This document shows positions 47,744-57,151 of a stretch of 64,000 nt of DNA, in pieces. The position numbers and the translations under genes were made by a program. The notes beneath the pieces were generated by a model, which saw only the letters and a list, made by a program, of their open reading frames with translations, was not told the DNA's origin and searched no databases. The first letter of the stretch is position 1; the number at the start of each line of letters is the position of its first letter. Source of the DNA: Colwellia sp. (lineage in GTDB: Bacteria > Pseudomonadota > Gammaproteobacteria > Enterobacterales > Alteromonadaceae); the NCBI GenBank assembly GCA_013215465.1, contig JABSOW010000002.1, positions 186,001 to 250,000 on the forward strand, read 5' to 3'.

Positions 47744-49255
47744 CTATTGCGCGGTTACTTCCTCTTTATCTGTAACGGATTTCTCTTCTACACCATCTTT
47801 GACAAAATACACTGACAGAGCCGCTAATACCATTGAGATACCAGCCATCATAATAATGTAAACCGCTTGGTTATCAAAAATGCTTGTTAATATCCAACCA
47901 GCAAAAATACCTGAAACAATTTGAGGGGCAGCAATAGTGAAGTTAAATATTCCCATATAAACACCCGTTTGTTTCACTGGTAATGAACCCGCCAAAATCG
48001 CGTAAGGCATCGCCAAAATAGCTGCCCAAGCCATACCAATACCCACCATAGGTAAAAATAACGTAACAGCACCTTGTGGCACTTCAATTTGAGTAATACC
48101 CAAGTTGACTATGGTTAGTTCTGGATTTTGTATCAGCATAATACTTAAGAAGCCAATACCGCCAGCCAGTAGTGATAGTGAATAAGTCAGCTTGCGACCA
48201 ACTTTGTTGGCAATTTTTGCCATAAACAATGAAGCAATAGCAGCAAAAAACATATAAGCTGCGAAGATGATACCCACCCAATCGCCAGCGGTGCCTTTCG
48301 CTTGAGCGATATGCTCAGGAATGGTACCAATGGACTCTAAGTAATGGGGATCAAACCATTTCGCCTCTATCCCCCAAATATGCTGAGTGATCGCCGGCGT
48401 GGTATAAACCCACATAATAAATAATGCAAACCAAGAGAAAAATTGCACTAAAGCCAGTTGTTTCATGGTGGTTGGCATAGTTTTCATTAAGCCAAAAAAC
48501 TCAGTTAATTTTTCACCAAGTGAGCGCTCTATATCACTTTTTTCTAATGGCGCTAACCCGTGGGTGCCAGGTGCATATTCTTTGGTTCTAAATACTGTCC
48601 ACAATACTGAGCCTAGCATTACTGAAGCGCCAATATAAAAGGCCCAAATGACCGATGGTGCCACACTGCCTGCACTAGCGGTATTATCTAAACCAATAAC
48701 ATTAGTTAATATAAATGGCATGATAGAGCCACAAACACCACCAATATTAATTAAGAAGGATTGAATTGAATAACCTACATTACGTTGCTCGCTTGGTACC
48801 ATATCTGACACTAAAGCGCGAAATGGTTGAAAAGCCAAATTAAAAGAGGCGTCCATTAATGCTAGCATCATAGCGCCAAAAAATAAGGGGGTAATAAAGC
48901 CGGCTAAGGTTGCTGAATTTGGCATTAATAACATGCCAATAGCGGCAGTAAACCCGCCTGCTAAAATGTAAGGATTACGTCTTCCTAAACGATTCCAGGT
49001 TCGGTCTGACGCAGAGCCGACGATTGGCTGGATTAGTAAACCCATGATGGGAGCGACTAACCAAAATAACGATAATGAATGTAAATCAGCACCTAAATCT
49101 GAAAGTATGCGGCTGGCATTGGCATTTTGTAAAGCAAAGCCAAATTGAACGCCTAAAAAGCCGAAACTGACATTCCATATTTGCCAAAAACTAAGGCGTG
49201 GTTTTTGATGTATTGTGTTTGTTCTTTTATTGGTATCGGCATCAGTCGTGGTCAT
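47744..49255 (-). CDS. MFS sugar transporter (SLC45/maltose-type)
   Basis: A 503-residue inner-membrane protein with about 12 membrane segments. The N-terminal SFWQIWNVSFGFLGVQFGFALQNANASRIL and the loop QPIVGSASDRTWNRLGRRNPYILAGG are typical of SLC45-like MFS sugar carriers found in bacterial maltose/alpha-glucan loci. It probably imports maltose or short maltodextrins by cation symport. It is on the same strand as the GH31 gene but is separated from it by 311 bases containing a terminator and a putative LacI operator, so it may have its own regulated promoter. Confidence 0.88.
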   Translation of the reverse strand: MTTTDADTNKRTNTIHQKPRLSFWQIWNVSFGFLGVQFGFALQNANASRILSDLGADLHSLSLFWLVAPIMGLLIQPIVGSASDRTWNRLGRRNPYILAGGFTAAIGMLLMPNSATLAGFITPLFFGAMMLALMDASFNLAFQPFRALVSDMVPSEQRNVGYSIQSFLINIGGVCGSIMPFILTNVIGLDNTASAGSVAPSVIWAFYIGASVMLGSVLWTVFRTKEYAPGTHGLAPLEKSDIERSLGEKLTEFFGLMKTMPTTMKQLALVQFFSWFALFIMWVYTTPAITQHIWGIEAKWFDPHYLESIGTIPEHIAQAKGTAGDWVGIIFAAYMFFAAIASLFMAKIANKVGRKLTYSLSLLAGGIGFLSIMLIQNPELTIVNLGITQIEVPQGAVTLFLPMVGIGMAWAAILAMPYAILAGSLPVKQTGVYMGIFNFTIAAPQIVSGIFAGWILTSIFDNQAVYIIMMAGISMVLAALSVYFVKDGVEEKSVTDKEEVTAQ

Positions 49256-49293
49256 GTAGCGGACTCTTATATAAATTATTTCAGCTAGTTTAA

Positions 49294-49320
49294 TAAAAAA
49301 AGCACCCGTTAAGAGTGCTT
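49294..49320 (-). terminator. Intrinsic terminator between GH31 and MFS genes
   Basis: On the minus strand AGCACTC and GGGTGCT (one G-U) form a hairpin followed by TTTTTTTATT. It ends about 40 bases before the MFS start codon and about 250 bases after the GH31 stop. Confidence 0.75.
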
Positions 49321-49441
49321 ATGGCCTAACAAAACAAGGCAAATATCAAACAACAAGGGGATCAAAATGAATAGGCATTAGCTAAGTCGAATCATTTCAA
49401 TAATCTCAATATACTAACTATCGCTAAGAACAGCTATCTCT

Positions 49442-49456
49442 TACATACGTATTCAG
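49442..49456. promoter_or_regulatory. Putative LacI-type operator 1 (upstream of MFS gene)
   Basis: TTACATACGTATTCA has the 10-bp core shared with three other sites in this locus, with a central CG as in LacI-family operators. It lies about 190 bases upstream of the MFS start, and the GH31-MFS terminator lies between them. Confidence 0.65.
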
Positions 49457-49566
49457 TAGTGTAATAAAGCTATTTTTGCTTTCAATATACAAAGCGATAA
49501 GCTCACTTAAGCTCAAAGGATAGTTAGTACCGTCAATGTCGGCAATTTAATTGACTATTTTTTTCT

Positions 49567-52071
49567 TTAATTCTCTATGCTTAACGTTAACGGTTGGTGT
49601 TGCCAAGTGAACCTCACCGTTAGGGTGTTTTTGGTCTTATCCCAATAAACATCAGATGCTGTGGTATTTGAGCCCACTTGCATTATTTTACCGGCAAGAG
49701 AGATGTTTTTTGGCGGATTAAGCCAATGATGAATGACTAATGAAATTTGTCTTTTTACCGGCATTTCGGGGTAACCATTACCCGTTCGATTAAAGGTAAA
49801 TATTATATTGTCTGCGCCTGAATTTTGTTTATTTTGTTTATTTTGTTTGGCAGTAAAGTGTAATATTTCATATTGATTTTGTGATAGTGATTGAAAGCTT
49901 TGACCGTCATCTTCATACATTTTGCCGGTACTGCTATTAACTGACTCGTCAGCATAATAGTGTAAAGTAAGCTTACTACTGTCGTAATCTTTAGTTGATT
50001 GCATATCGTTAACCATCGGGATAAATGAACCGGCGCGAACTAATACGGGTAGCGTTTCTAGGTTAGTTGCTAAAGAAATTATTTGCCCACCTTGATACTT
50101 TTTCTCAGTAAAGAAATCAAACCAAACGCCTTGAGGTAAAGGGATCGACACTGATGTTACCCCTGCATCAACAACGGGTGTTACTAAAAAGGCATCGCCC
50201 CATAAATAACTGCTAGCATTATCCATTACGTTGAGATTAAACTCATCTTCAAGCGCATATGCAAAGAAAAGCGGGCGCATCAAAGGCATGCCCGTAGTAC
50301 TATTTTGATAGGCTAAAGTGTAATTGTATGGGAGTAAGTTATATCTGAGTTTGATAAATTTTCGTAAAATATCTTGGGTGTCTTTATCATGAAAAACGAC
50401 TTCAGGGGCTATGTTATCTTGTGCGTGAGGACGGTAGATAGGTTGGAATACACCGTATTGTAACCAACGGATATATAGCTCTTTATTAAACACTTCGCCA
50501 CCGGCAAAGCCACCTAGATCTGAATGAGTATACCCCATGCCTAACAGCCCCATTTGCAGGCTAAGTTCTACTTGTGGCTTTAAGCCACCCCAAGAGCGAC
50601 TTACATCGCCCGTCCATGGGATCATGCCATAGCGTTGTGAACCAGCAAAGCCTGAGCGCATTAAAATAAATGGACGTTTGTTTGGCGCTAAACTTAGCTG
50701 GTTTTCAAAAACCATTTTAGCCCACTGATGGCCATAAACATTATGTATCGCATCGCCATTTACCACGCTGCCGTCGCTTAAAGTATGCAGGGTGTCACTA
50801 GGGTGTACTTCTGGTTCGCCTAAATCACCCCACCAGCCAGTTACACCTTGTTGGTATAAGGTTTTATAGATGTTATTGAACCAATTTTTTCCTTTATCAC
50901 TAAATATATCAATTAAGCCAGTATTGCCAAAATAAAAGTCAAAGCGCTTGGGGTTGCCATCAGCATTTTTTGCTAAAGCTTGGCTTTGCTCGGCATCAGC
51001 CCATTTTTTTGAAGTGGTTAATACAAAAGGCTCGGTGATTAATATCGTGTTCACTCCTTGCGCTTTAAGGTCACTGATCATTTTTGTCGGAGTGGGGAAT
51101 GCTGCTTTATCCCAAGCTAAATTGCCCATATGACCTTTGATATCTTTGCCAAACCAGTAAAGATCTAAAATTATGGCATCAAGCGGAAAGTCTAAATCGA
51201 TAAACTTATTAACCGTAGCTCGCACTTCTTGCTCAGAGCGATAACCGAACCGAGAGGCGTAGTTACCCAGCGCCCAACGCGGTGGCATCGGCTGCTTGCC
51301 AGTAATATCAACATAATTATTGATGAGTTCAGGGTAAGTATTACCAGCAAAAACCAGATAAGACATCCGGCCTGATACCGCTGAAAATTGCATAATGTTT
51401 GCTTCTGACTTTCCTAAATCCATCCAACCTTTAGCCGAATTATCAAATAATAAAATATATTTATTACTTGAGAATACTGCGGGTAAACTGAAATTCATTT
51501 GATTTGATTGTGTTTCATAACCGTAATGAGCACGGTTATAAAGCGGCAGACGATGGCCACGTCTATCCATGCCTAATACGCGTTCACCACCACCGAGTAA
51601 TTTTTCATTATCACTTAACTTAAAACGAAAGCCTTGTATCTGATGCTGTGTTTTATCTTCTAAGGTAGTGCCAGTAAAAAAACCAGCTTCTTCTGAAACT
51701 AGCAACTTTTCGCCATAATAGTAGCTAATATTAAAAGGGGACTTATTAATAACCGCGTTAAGTTTTCCTGCAGAGAGTAGTAGTTGCAAAGAGGTTTCTC
51801 TGACAGAAAAACCTTGCTTTTGGGCACGCTCTTTAATCGCAAATGAAGGTAAGAATGCGGCATTATTAAGTTTATTCTCATATTGATAAGTTGTTTCAAT
51901 AGCATTATCGCTATAGGCACTTAAGGTTAATTGTCCTAGTGTTGTATGAATGACTAAGCTTTGCTCTTTTAGATGATGGCTTAAGTAGCTATTCTTTTCG
52001 CTTGCTATGGTTTGGATAGCAAATAATAGTACCAACAGCAAAGTACTTTTTATCAGTAGAAGTGAACGCAA
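49567..52071 (-). CDS. GH31 alpha-glucosidase, exported
   Basis: 834 residues with an N-terminal signal peptide (LLIKSTLLLVLLFAIQTIASE), so periplasmic or outer-membrane-associated. An N-terminal GH31 beta-sandwich (EKLLGGGERVLGMDRRG) precedes the catalytic barrel (LDAIILDLYWFGKDIKGHMGNLAWD). The nucleophile is D416 in GWWGDLGEP and the probable acid/base is D489 in WTGDVSRSW. C-terminal sandwich domains follow. It releases glucose or another sugar from the non-reducing ends of alpha-glucosides. The 834-residue length and SLPLPQGVWFDFFTEKKYQGG are normal for the family. It is divergent from the GH13 alpha-glucosidase. Confidence 0.93.
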   Translation of the reverse strand: MRSLLLIKSTLLLVLLFAIQTIASEKNSYLSHHLKEQSLVIHTTLGQLTLSAYSDNAIETTYQYENKLNNAAFLPSFAIKERAQKQGFSVRETSLQLLLSAGKLNAVINKSPFNISYYYGEKLLVSEEAGFFTGTTLEDKTQHQIQGFRFKLSDNEKLLGGGERVLGMDRRGHRLPLYNRAHYGYETQSNQMNFSLPAVFSSNKYILLFDNSAKGWMDLGKSEANIMQFSAVSGRMSYLVFAGNTYPELINNYVDITGKQPMPPRWALGNYASRFGYRSEQEVRATVNKFIDLDFPLDAIILDLYWFGKDIKGHMGNLAWDKAAFPTPTKMISDLKAQGVNTILITEPFVLTTSKKWADAEQSQALAKNADGNPKRFDFYFGNTGLIDIFSDKGKNWFNNIYKTLYQQGVTGWWGDLGEPEVHPSDTLHTLSDGSVVNGDAIHNVYGHQWAKMVFENQLSLAPNKRPFILMRSGFAGSQRYGMIPWTGDVSRSWGGLKPQVELSLQMGLLGMGYTHSDLGGFAGGEVFNKELYIRWLQYGVFQPIYRPHAQDNIAPEVVFHDKDTQDILRKFIKLRYNLLPYNYTLAYQNSTTGMPLMRPLFFAYALEDEFNLNVMDNASSYLWGDAFLVTPVVDAGVTSVSIPLPQGVWFDFFTEKKYQGGQIISLATNLETLPVLVRAGSFIPMVNDMQSTKDYDSSKLTLHYYADESVNSSTGKMYEDDGQSFQSLSQNQYEILHFTAKQNKQNKQNSGADNIIFTFNRTGNGYPEMPVKRQISLVIHHWLNPPKNISLAGKIMQVGSNTTASDVYWDKTKNTLTVRFTWQHQPLTLSIEN

Positions 52072-52142
52072 GATAAAATCCTTAATTGAATTCTTTATTT
52101 TATTACCAGAATAATAACCCTAGTCAAGCTAACGTAGCATCT

Positions 52143-52157
52143 TGAATACGTATGTAA
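52143..52157. promoter_or_regulatory. Putative LacI-type operator 2 (GH31 promoter)
   Basis: TGAATACGTATGTAA, the reverse complement of operator 1 (identical over 15 bases). It lies 72 bases upstream of the GH31 start. Confidence 0.7.
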
Positions 52158-52311
52158 TACACGATTAATTTAATGACAATATTAATAGTACTAAGCCACA
52201 GTCAGCGGCATTATTTGTGCTTACATATAAACCTTAGCATAAGACGGTATGTGGTTTGTTATGAGTAAGAGAAAGCTTTTGGTAAAGCGTTGTATTTTTC
52301 CGCTCTTGTTA

Positions 52312-52326
52312 TTACATACGTATGCA
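52312..52326. promoter_or_regulatory. Putative LacI-type operator 3 (GH13 promoter)
   Basis: TTACATACGTATGCA. Its centre is 31 bp from the centre of operator 4, about three helical turns, so two dimers could bind on the same DNA face. Confidence 0.7.
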
Positions 52327-52343
52327 GAATTAAGGAAAATGAA

Positions 52344-52357
52344 TGCATACGTATGCA
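52344..52357. promoter_or_regulatory. Putative LacI-type operator 4 (GH13 promoter)
   Basis: TGCATACGTATGCA, a perfect 14-bp palindrome, the most symmetrical of the four copies. It lies 117 bases upstream of the chosen GH13 start. Confidence 0.75.
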
Positions 52358-52473
52358 AGGGCTATTCCCCACTAAATGAATTGCGTATTCTAAGTTGTAA
52401 TTATAAAAAATAATTCAGTCAAAAGTAGTGGTATCTACTTCAATGAATGCAAAATACAGTGTGGAGTTTTAGA

Positions 52474-54105
52474 ATGAGTGAACAACTGTGGTGGCGTGGT
52501 GCGGTAATTTATCAAATTTATCCGCGAAGCTTTTATGATGCTAATCAAGATGGTATCGGTGATTTACCCGGTATAATCAGTAAGCTAGATTATATTGCTA
52601 GCTTAGGTGTCGATGCTATTTGGATTTCGCCATTTTTTAAATCTCCGATGAAAGACTTTGGTTATGATATTAGTGATTATCGTAATGTTGATCCCATTTT
52701 TGGTAGTTTAGCTGATTTTGATGAGTTAATTGTTAAAGCGCATGAGCGCAACATTAAGATAATGATAGATCAAGTGTTAAGTCATACTTCAGATCAGCAT
52801 CAATGGTTTATTGATAGTCGAGAAGATCAAGTTAATGATAAGTCTGACTGGTATGTTTGGGCTGATGCGAAAGAAGATGGTACCGCGCCAAATAATTGGT
52901 TATCTATTTTTGGTGGCACAGGTTGGACATGGGAGCCTCGCCGTCAACAATATTACTTACATAATTTTTTATCTAGCCAACCAGATCTTAATTTTCATAA
53001 TCCACAAGTGTGCAACGCAGTACTTGATAATATTGAGTTTTGGTTAAAGCGCGGTGTTGATGGTTTTAGGCTTGATGCGATAAACTTCTGTTTTCATGAT
53101 GCTCAGCTACGTGATAACCCCGCTAAACCAAAAGAGCTAAGGCAAAGTATCGGCTTTGATGAGAAGAACCCTTATGCCTATCAGTATCATTACTTTAATA
53201 ACACTCAACATGAAAACTTAGCCTTTATTGAATCTATTCGAACGTTATTAAATCAATATCCGGGTACCGTGGCTTTAGGTGAAATATCTTCAGAAGACTC
53301 ACTAAAAACGATGGCAGAATATACTCAAGGTGATCAGCGATTACATATGGGTTATAGCTTTGATTTGCTCACTGATGAATTCTCCGCTGCTTATATTAAG
53401 CAAGTAGTACAAACACTTGAAGAACGTGTATCAGATGGCTGGCCATGTTGGGCAATTTCAAATCACGATGTACAGCGTGTAGTCAGTCGTTGGGGTAAGA
53501 GCCAAAATGCCGAGCAAAATACTGATTTAGCTAAGATGCTATTTGCCATGATTTCTTCTTTACGTGGCAGCATTTGTAGTTATCAAGGGGAAGAGCTTGG
53601 CTTAACGGAAGCAGAGATCGCTTTTGAAGATATTCAGGATCCTTACGGTATTACTTTCTGGCCACAATTTAAAGGTCGTGATGGTTGTCGTACTCCTCAT
53701 CCTTGGCAACATGATGAAATCAATGCCGGCTTCACTCAGGCTAAACCTTGGTTGCCGGTAGCGGCAGAACATCAAGAGAGATCAGTTGATCTACAAGAGA
53801 ATTCAGCTGACTCGGTACTAAATAGTTACCGTCATTTTACCAAATGGCGTAAACAGCATAGTGCTTTGCTTTATGGTGATATTGCTTTTGTCGATACCCC
53901 AGAGCCGATACTTTCTTTTATCCGAGAAGACGGCGTTGAAAAGCTGTTAGTTTGTTTTAATTTCAGTAATCAGGCGCAGGAATTATCACTGGATCTATTT
54001 ACTGACGAGCTGTTAGTACTGACTGATCATAACTTAACCACAGCTAGTGTTATTGACGGAAAAATCACCTTGCCAGCGTTTGGTTGTTTTTATGCTTCGT
54101 TGTAA
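52474..54105 (+). CDS. GH13 alpha-glucosidase (oligo-1,6/alpha-1,4 type), cytoplasmic
   Basis: About 543 residues, no signal peptide. It opens WWRGAVIYQIYPRSFYDANQDGIGDLPGI as in GH13 alpha-glucosidases. Catalytic residues are D201 (GFRLDAINF), E270 (ALGEISSED) and D332 (SNHDVQRV). It hydrolyses imported maltose or isomalto-oligosaccharides in the cytoplasm. I chose ATG 52474 because GGAG lies 7 bases ahead; the track's ATG at 52447 would add nine unlike residues. It is followed 19 bases later by the amylase gene, so they form an operon probably controlled by operators 3 and 4. Confidence 0.94.
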   Translation: MSEQLWWRGAVIYQIYPRSFYDANQDGIGDLPGIISKLDYIASLGVDAIWISPFFKSPMKDFGYDISDYRNVDPIFGSLADFDELIVKAHERNIKIMIDQVLSHTSDQHQWFIDSREDQVNDKSDWYVWADAKEDGTAPNNWLSIFGGTGWTWEPRRQQYYLHNFLSSQPDLNFHNPQVCNAVLDNIEFWLKRGVDGFRLDAINFCFHDAQLRDNPAKPKELRQSIGFDEKNPYAYQYHYFNNTQHENLAFIESIRTLLNQYPGTVALGEISSEDSLKTMAEYTQGDQRLHMGYSFDLLTDEFSAAYIKQVVQTLEERVSDGWPCWAISNHDVQRVVSRWGKSQNAEQNTDLAKMLFAMISSLRGSICSYQGEELGLTEAEIAFEDIQDPYGITFWPQFKGRDGCRTPHPWQHDEINAGFTQAKPWLPVAAEHQERSVDLQENSADSVLNSYRHFTKWRKQHSALLYGDIAFVDTPEPILSFIREDGVEKLLVCFNFSNQAQELSLDLFTDELLVLTDHNLTTASVIDGKITLPAFGCFYASL

Positions 54106-54124
54106 GCTGATTTAGAGAATATAA

Positions 54125-55924
54125 ATGATGAAAATATTGTTAACTATTTGTAGTTTACTTGCGCTAAACATAAGTGCTAATGCCACCGCGTTATCTGCCG
54201 GTTTAAGTCAAGATGAGACGGCAAAAGCGATTAAACTCGCGCCGTATCAACAACGAGATTTTCAAGATGAAGTTTTCTATTTTGTCTTACCTGACAGATT
54301 TTACAATGGTGATAAAAGCAACGATTTAGGCGCGGCAGCAGGCGATAAAAAGCGTGCTTTATCACGTGGTGGTTTAGATAAAACCCATAAAGGTATGTAT
54401 CACGGTGGTGATTTAGCCGGGCTGACAAAAAAACTGCCTTATCTTGATAATATGGGCATAACGGCTATTTGGTTAACGCCGGTTTTAAGAAACCAAGCCA
54501 TGCAAGCCGGAACATCAGGTTACCATGGTTATTGGATTTTAGATTTTACTGAAATTGATCCTCATTTAGGTAGCAATGCAGATCTAAAGCATCTTATCGA
54601 ACAAGCGCATAAGCGTAATATCAAAGTATTCTTCGATATTATAACCAACCACACGGCGGATGTTATTAAATATGAAGAATGCCACGGTAAAGATGGTTTA
54701 GGTTGGCTTGTTAAGGGTGATGATTGTCCATATAAATCATTAGCGCAACTTGTTGAGGGTGATGTTTATACGCCACTTATTCCCGTGGGTAGCGAGAATT
54801 TAAAGACACCAAGTTGGTTAAATAATATTGACGTTTACCATAATCAAGGTGACTCTCATTGGGCTGGCGAAAGTTCAATTCGTGGTGACTTTGCCGGTCT
54901 TGATGATATTGATACTAATAGTGATAAAGTGGTTGCGGGTATGGTTGATATTTATAAAGCCATTATTGATGAGTTCAAACCAGACGGTTTTCGTATTGAT
55001 ACGGTAAAGCACGTGAATATGGAGTTTTGGCAAGATTTTTCCCCTGCGTTAATGGCACATGCTAAAACGCAAGGGATTGATAACTTCTTTATGTATGGCG
55101 AGGTTTATAGCTTTGAACCTGAACTTTTAAGCCGTTTTACCGTCGAAGGAAAATTGCCATCAGTGCTAGATTTTGCCCTACAGGGTGCGTTGCAAAAAAC
55201 CTTGGTTGAGCAACAAGGTACTGATGTACTAGCGACGCTATTTGCTCAAGATCATTTCTACCAAACTACCCATGATGACATTGAAAATACTAATGCCAAC
55301 CAACTGGTTAACTTTACTGGTAATCATGACATGGGACGTTTTGCTTATTCATTAAAGCAAAGCAAGCATAACTATAGCGAGTTAGAGCAAATTCAACGTA
55401 ATTTGTTAGCGCACGCAATGTTATATTTTAGCCGTGGTGTGCCCGTTATTTATTACGGTGATGAACAAGGCTTTGTTGGTGATGGTGGTGATCAAGCGTC
55501 ACGTCAAGATATGATGCCCTCAAAAGTTGCGAGTTATAATGACGACGACTTGTTAGCAACGGATAAAACTACAGCTGCCGATAATTTTGACAGTAGTCAT
55601 TTGTTTTACCAAAGCTTTACGCAGTACGCTGAGTTATACCAGCAGTACCCCGCGTTACGTTTTGGTAAACAAAGTACGTTATATGCTCAAGATAAACCGG
55701 GTGTTTTTGCTATTTCGCGTACTCATAAGTTGTCGGAAAATGGACAAGATAAAGAGCAAGAATTACTTGTTGTTTTTAATACGGCAAACCATGTTGAATC
55801 ACTCAATGTGCTTGATAGCCATATTCATCGCGATAAGAATGCGAAGCTGCTTTATTTATCCAACGATAGTCAAGACGATGATAAAATAGCCCCGTTAAGC
55901 TTTGCTATTTATCAGTTGAAATAA
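54125..55924 (+). CDS. GH13 alpha-amylase, exported
   Basis: 599 residues with a signal peptide (ILLTICSLLALNISANATA). The GH13 barrel begins DEVFYFVLPDRFYNGDKSND. The catalytic triad is D292 (GFRIDTVKH), E326 (MYGEVYSF) and D402 (TGNHDMGRF), and ITNHT gives the conserved region I. It acts outside the cytoplasm on starch or maltodextrins, feeding the MFS importer and the intracellular glucosidase. It starts at one of two adjacent ATGs, 19 bases after the GH13 glucosidase. No terminator is evident straight after it. Confidence 0.93.
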   Translation: MMKILLTICSLLALNISANATALSAGLSQDETAKAIKLAPYQQRDFQDEVFYFVLPDRFYNGDKSNDLGAAAGDKKRALSRGGLDKTHKGMYHGGDLAGLTKKLPYLDNMGITAIWLTPVLRNQAMQAGTSGYHGYWILDFTEIDPHLGSNADLKHLIEQAHKRNIKVFFDIITNHTADVIKYEECHGKDGLGWLVKGDDCPYKSLAQLVEGDVYTPLIPVGSENLKTPSWLNNIDVYHNQGDSHWAGESSIRGDFAGLDDIDTNSDKVVAGMVDIYKAIIDEFKPDGFRIDTVKHVNMEFWQDFSPALMAHAKTQGIDNFFMYGEVYSFEPELLSRFTVEGKLPSVLDFALQGALQKTLVEQQGTDVLATLFAQDHFYQTTHDDIENTNANQLVNFTGNHDMGRFAYSLKQSKHNYSELEQIQRNLLAHAMLYFSRGVPVIYYGDEQGFVGDGGDQASRQDMMPSKVASYNDDDLLATDKTTAADNFDSSHLFYQSFTQYAELYQQYPALRFGKQSTLYAQDKPGVFAISRTHKLSENGQDKEQELLVVFNTANHVESLNVLDSHIHRDKNAKLLYLSNDSQDDDKIAPLSFAIYQLK

Positions 55925-56179
55925 CCTAGCAACCAATGTGAATAGACGCTAGTAGTGGATTATTTAAACAAGAAAGCCAAGTGAAACCAACTGTTTTAGA
56001 AGTCATAGTTCTTGAGCTAAATATTTTTAAACCACTTTTCTGTGCGCAAACCGGAGAAGAGCCTATTTTCTAATGAATTATTCGAGTCATATTTCTGAGT
56101 AGTCTTAGGAACAAATAAAACACTCTATCTTGACTCTAACGGATGAATTATGTGTAATAAAGCCAAATATTATGTTGAA
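55925..56179. other. Intergenic region after the amylase gene
   Basis: About 255 AT-rich bases with no supported gene, joining the alpha-glucan operon to the MITE-like element. Confidence 0.4.
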
Positions 56180-56316
56180 TATTAGAGGCTTTTCAGTAAT
56201 ATCCAAGTACTACCAAAAGTTCAAAATTTGTATTTCTTAATGTATGAAATTATGGGATATTATTATCAATTAAATAAAATTTATGGGATGGACATTACTG
56301 AGAAGTCTCCATAATA
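56180..56316. mobile_element. 137-bp MITE-like element with imperfect terminal inverted repeats
   Basis: TATTAGAGGCTTTTCAGTAA at the left end is matched in inverted orientation at the right end (TTACTGAGAAGTCTCCATAA), about 26-28 bases each with a 2-nt indel and several mismatches. The interior is AT-rich with no ORF. The size and structure fit a miniature inverted-repeat element, or a large imperfect hairpin upstream of the MaoC gene. No transposase with these ends is in the window. Confidence 0.5.
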
Positions 56317-56363
56317 AGCTGTTTTAAATGAATCAGTAAATTAAACCAAAGGAAAGTACTCCT

Positions 56364-56822
56364 ATGAATTCAAAAATGTATTTCGAGGATTTTTTAGAAG
56401 GATTTAGATTTGATTTTTCAGTCCCAGGGTTGACGGTCGATGAAATTACCAATTTCGCCGCATTGTATGATCCACAGCGATTTCATTTGGACGAGAACGA
56501 AGCGGCCAAAACTCACTTTGGCGGCATAGTCGCATCAGGCTTTCAAACTCAGTTGCTGTGCTTTAGGCCTTTTTGTGAAGAGGTTTTGCAAAATACCCAG
56601 GCAGTTGGCGCACCGGGCATTGATAGTCTTAAGTGGCTCAGGCCTTGGTATCCAGATGAAAAAATTGAAGCGAAAGTCACTCTAGTCAGTAAACGACTAT
56701 CATCAAACCGTCATGATCGCGGGTATCTGGGTTTCGAAATGAGGGCGAGTATCGAAGGTACTCCGATGCTGTCAATGGACTGGGTCGTTATAATGTTGAC
56801 GCGAGCGGGATTGAATAGCTAA
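56364..56822 (+). CDS. MaoC-like (R)-hydratase / hot-dog fold protein
   Basis: A 152-residue single hot-dog-fold protein. The MaoC-type (R)-specific hydratase motif is clear: YDPQRFHLDENEAAKTHFGGIVASGFQ, carrying the catalytic Asp and His, then the PWYPDEKIEAKVTLVSKR segment. It probably hydrates a 2-enoyl-thioester, but the substrate is unknown and no fatty-acid genes adjoin. It starts at ATG 56364 with AAAGGAAAG nearby. It is a single gene between a MITE-like element and a transposase relic, so it could have arrived by transfer. Confidence 0.88.
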   Translation: MNSKMYFEDFLEGFRFDFSVPGLTVDEITNFAALYDPQRFHLDENEAAKTHFGGIVASGFQTQLLCFRPFCEEVLQNTQAVGAPGIDSLKWLRPWYPDEKIEAKVTLVSKRLSSNRHDRGYLGFEMRASIEGTPMLSMDWVVIMLTRAGLNS

Positions 56823-56971
56823 GAAGATACATTATGCCAGGGTTCTCAAGAGAAAAATTTTTCACCCACCTTAAAATTTCATGCCTAGCAAAGTAAAAGT
56901 ACTGACCTTGATGGTAAAAAGTACAATCGATTAACGGGGTATTTAAAAGACTGTCGCGTGTGCCCCTTACA

Positions 56972-57151
56972 AAACAATGATTAAATGAAGATATCGCCCG
57001 AAAAGCCAATGAATAAGATAATTGTACTGGCTGTTTTTGGGAGGGGCGCTTTAAATCACAAGCCTTACTTGATGAAGCCGCGGTAATTTCCTGTATGGCT
57101 TTTGTTGACTTAAACCCAGTAAGAGCGAATATAGCCGCTACGCTCTGTTAA
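56972..57151 (+). pseudogene. REP-associated tyrosine transposase (Y1/IS200-like) C-terminal relic
   Basis: One frame reads LNEDIARKANE, stop, [20 protein letters not shown] and then [20 protein letters not shown] before a natural stop. [15 protein letters not shown]...[12 protein letters not shown] is a hallmark of the TnpA-REP/Y1 transposase family. The catalytic N-terminal part is missing and there is an in-frame stop at about 57014 (and a TGA at 56978), so it is dead. Confidence 0.8.

Larger units (their letters stand above)
52072..52473. promoter_or_regulatory. Divergent control region of GH31 and GH13 genes
   Basis: This region of about 400 bases holds three copies of the ATACGTAT palindrome: one 70 bases from the GH31 start and two closer to the GH13 start. 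No gene was found in it. Confidence 0.7.

Noticed and set aside
56788-57009. Minus-strand ORF of 73 residues
   Set aside because: No family resemblance. It overlaps the end of the MaoC gene and the Y1 transposase relic, which explains the sequence better.
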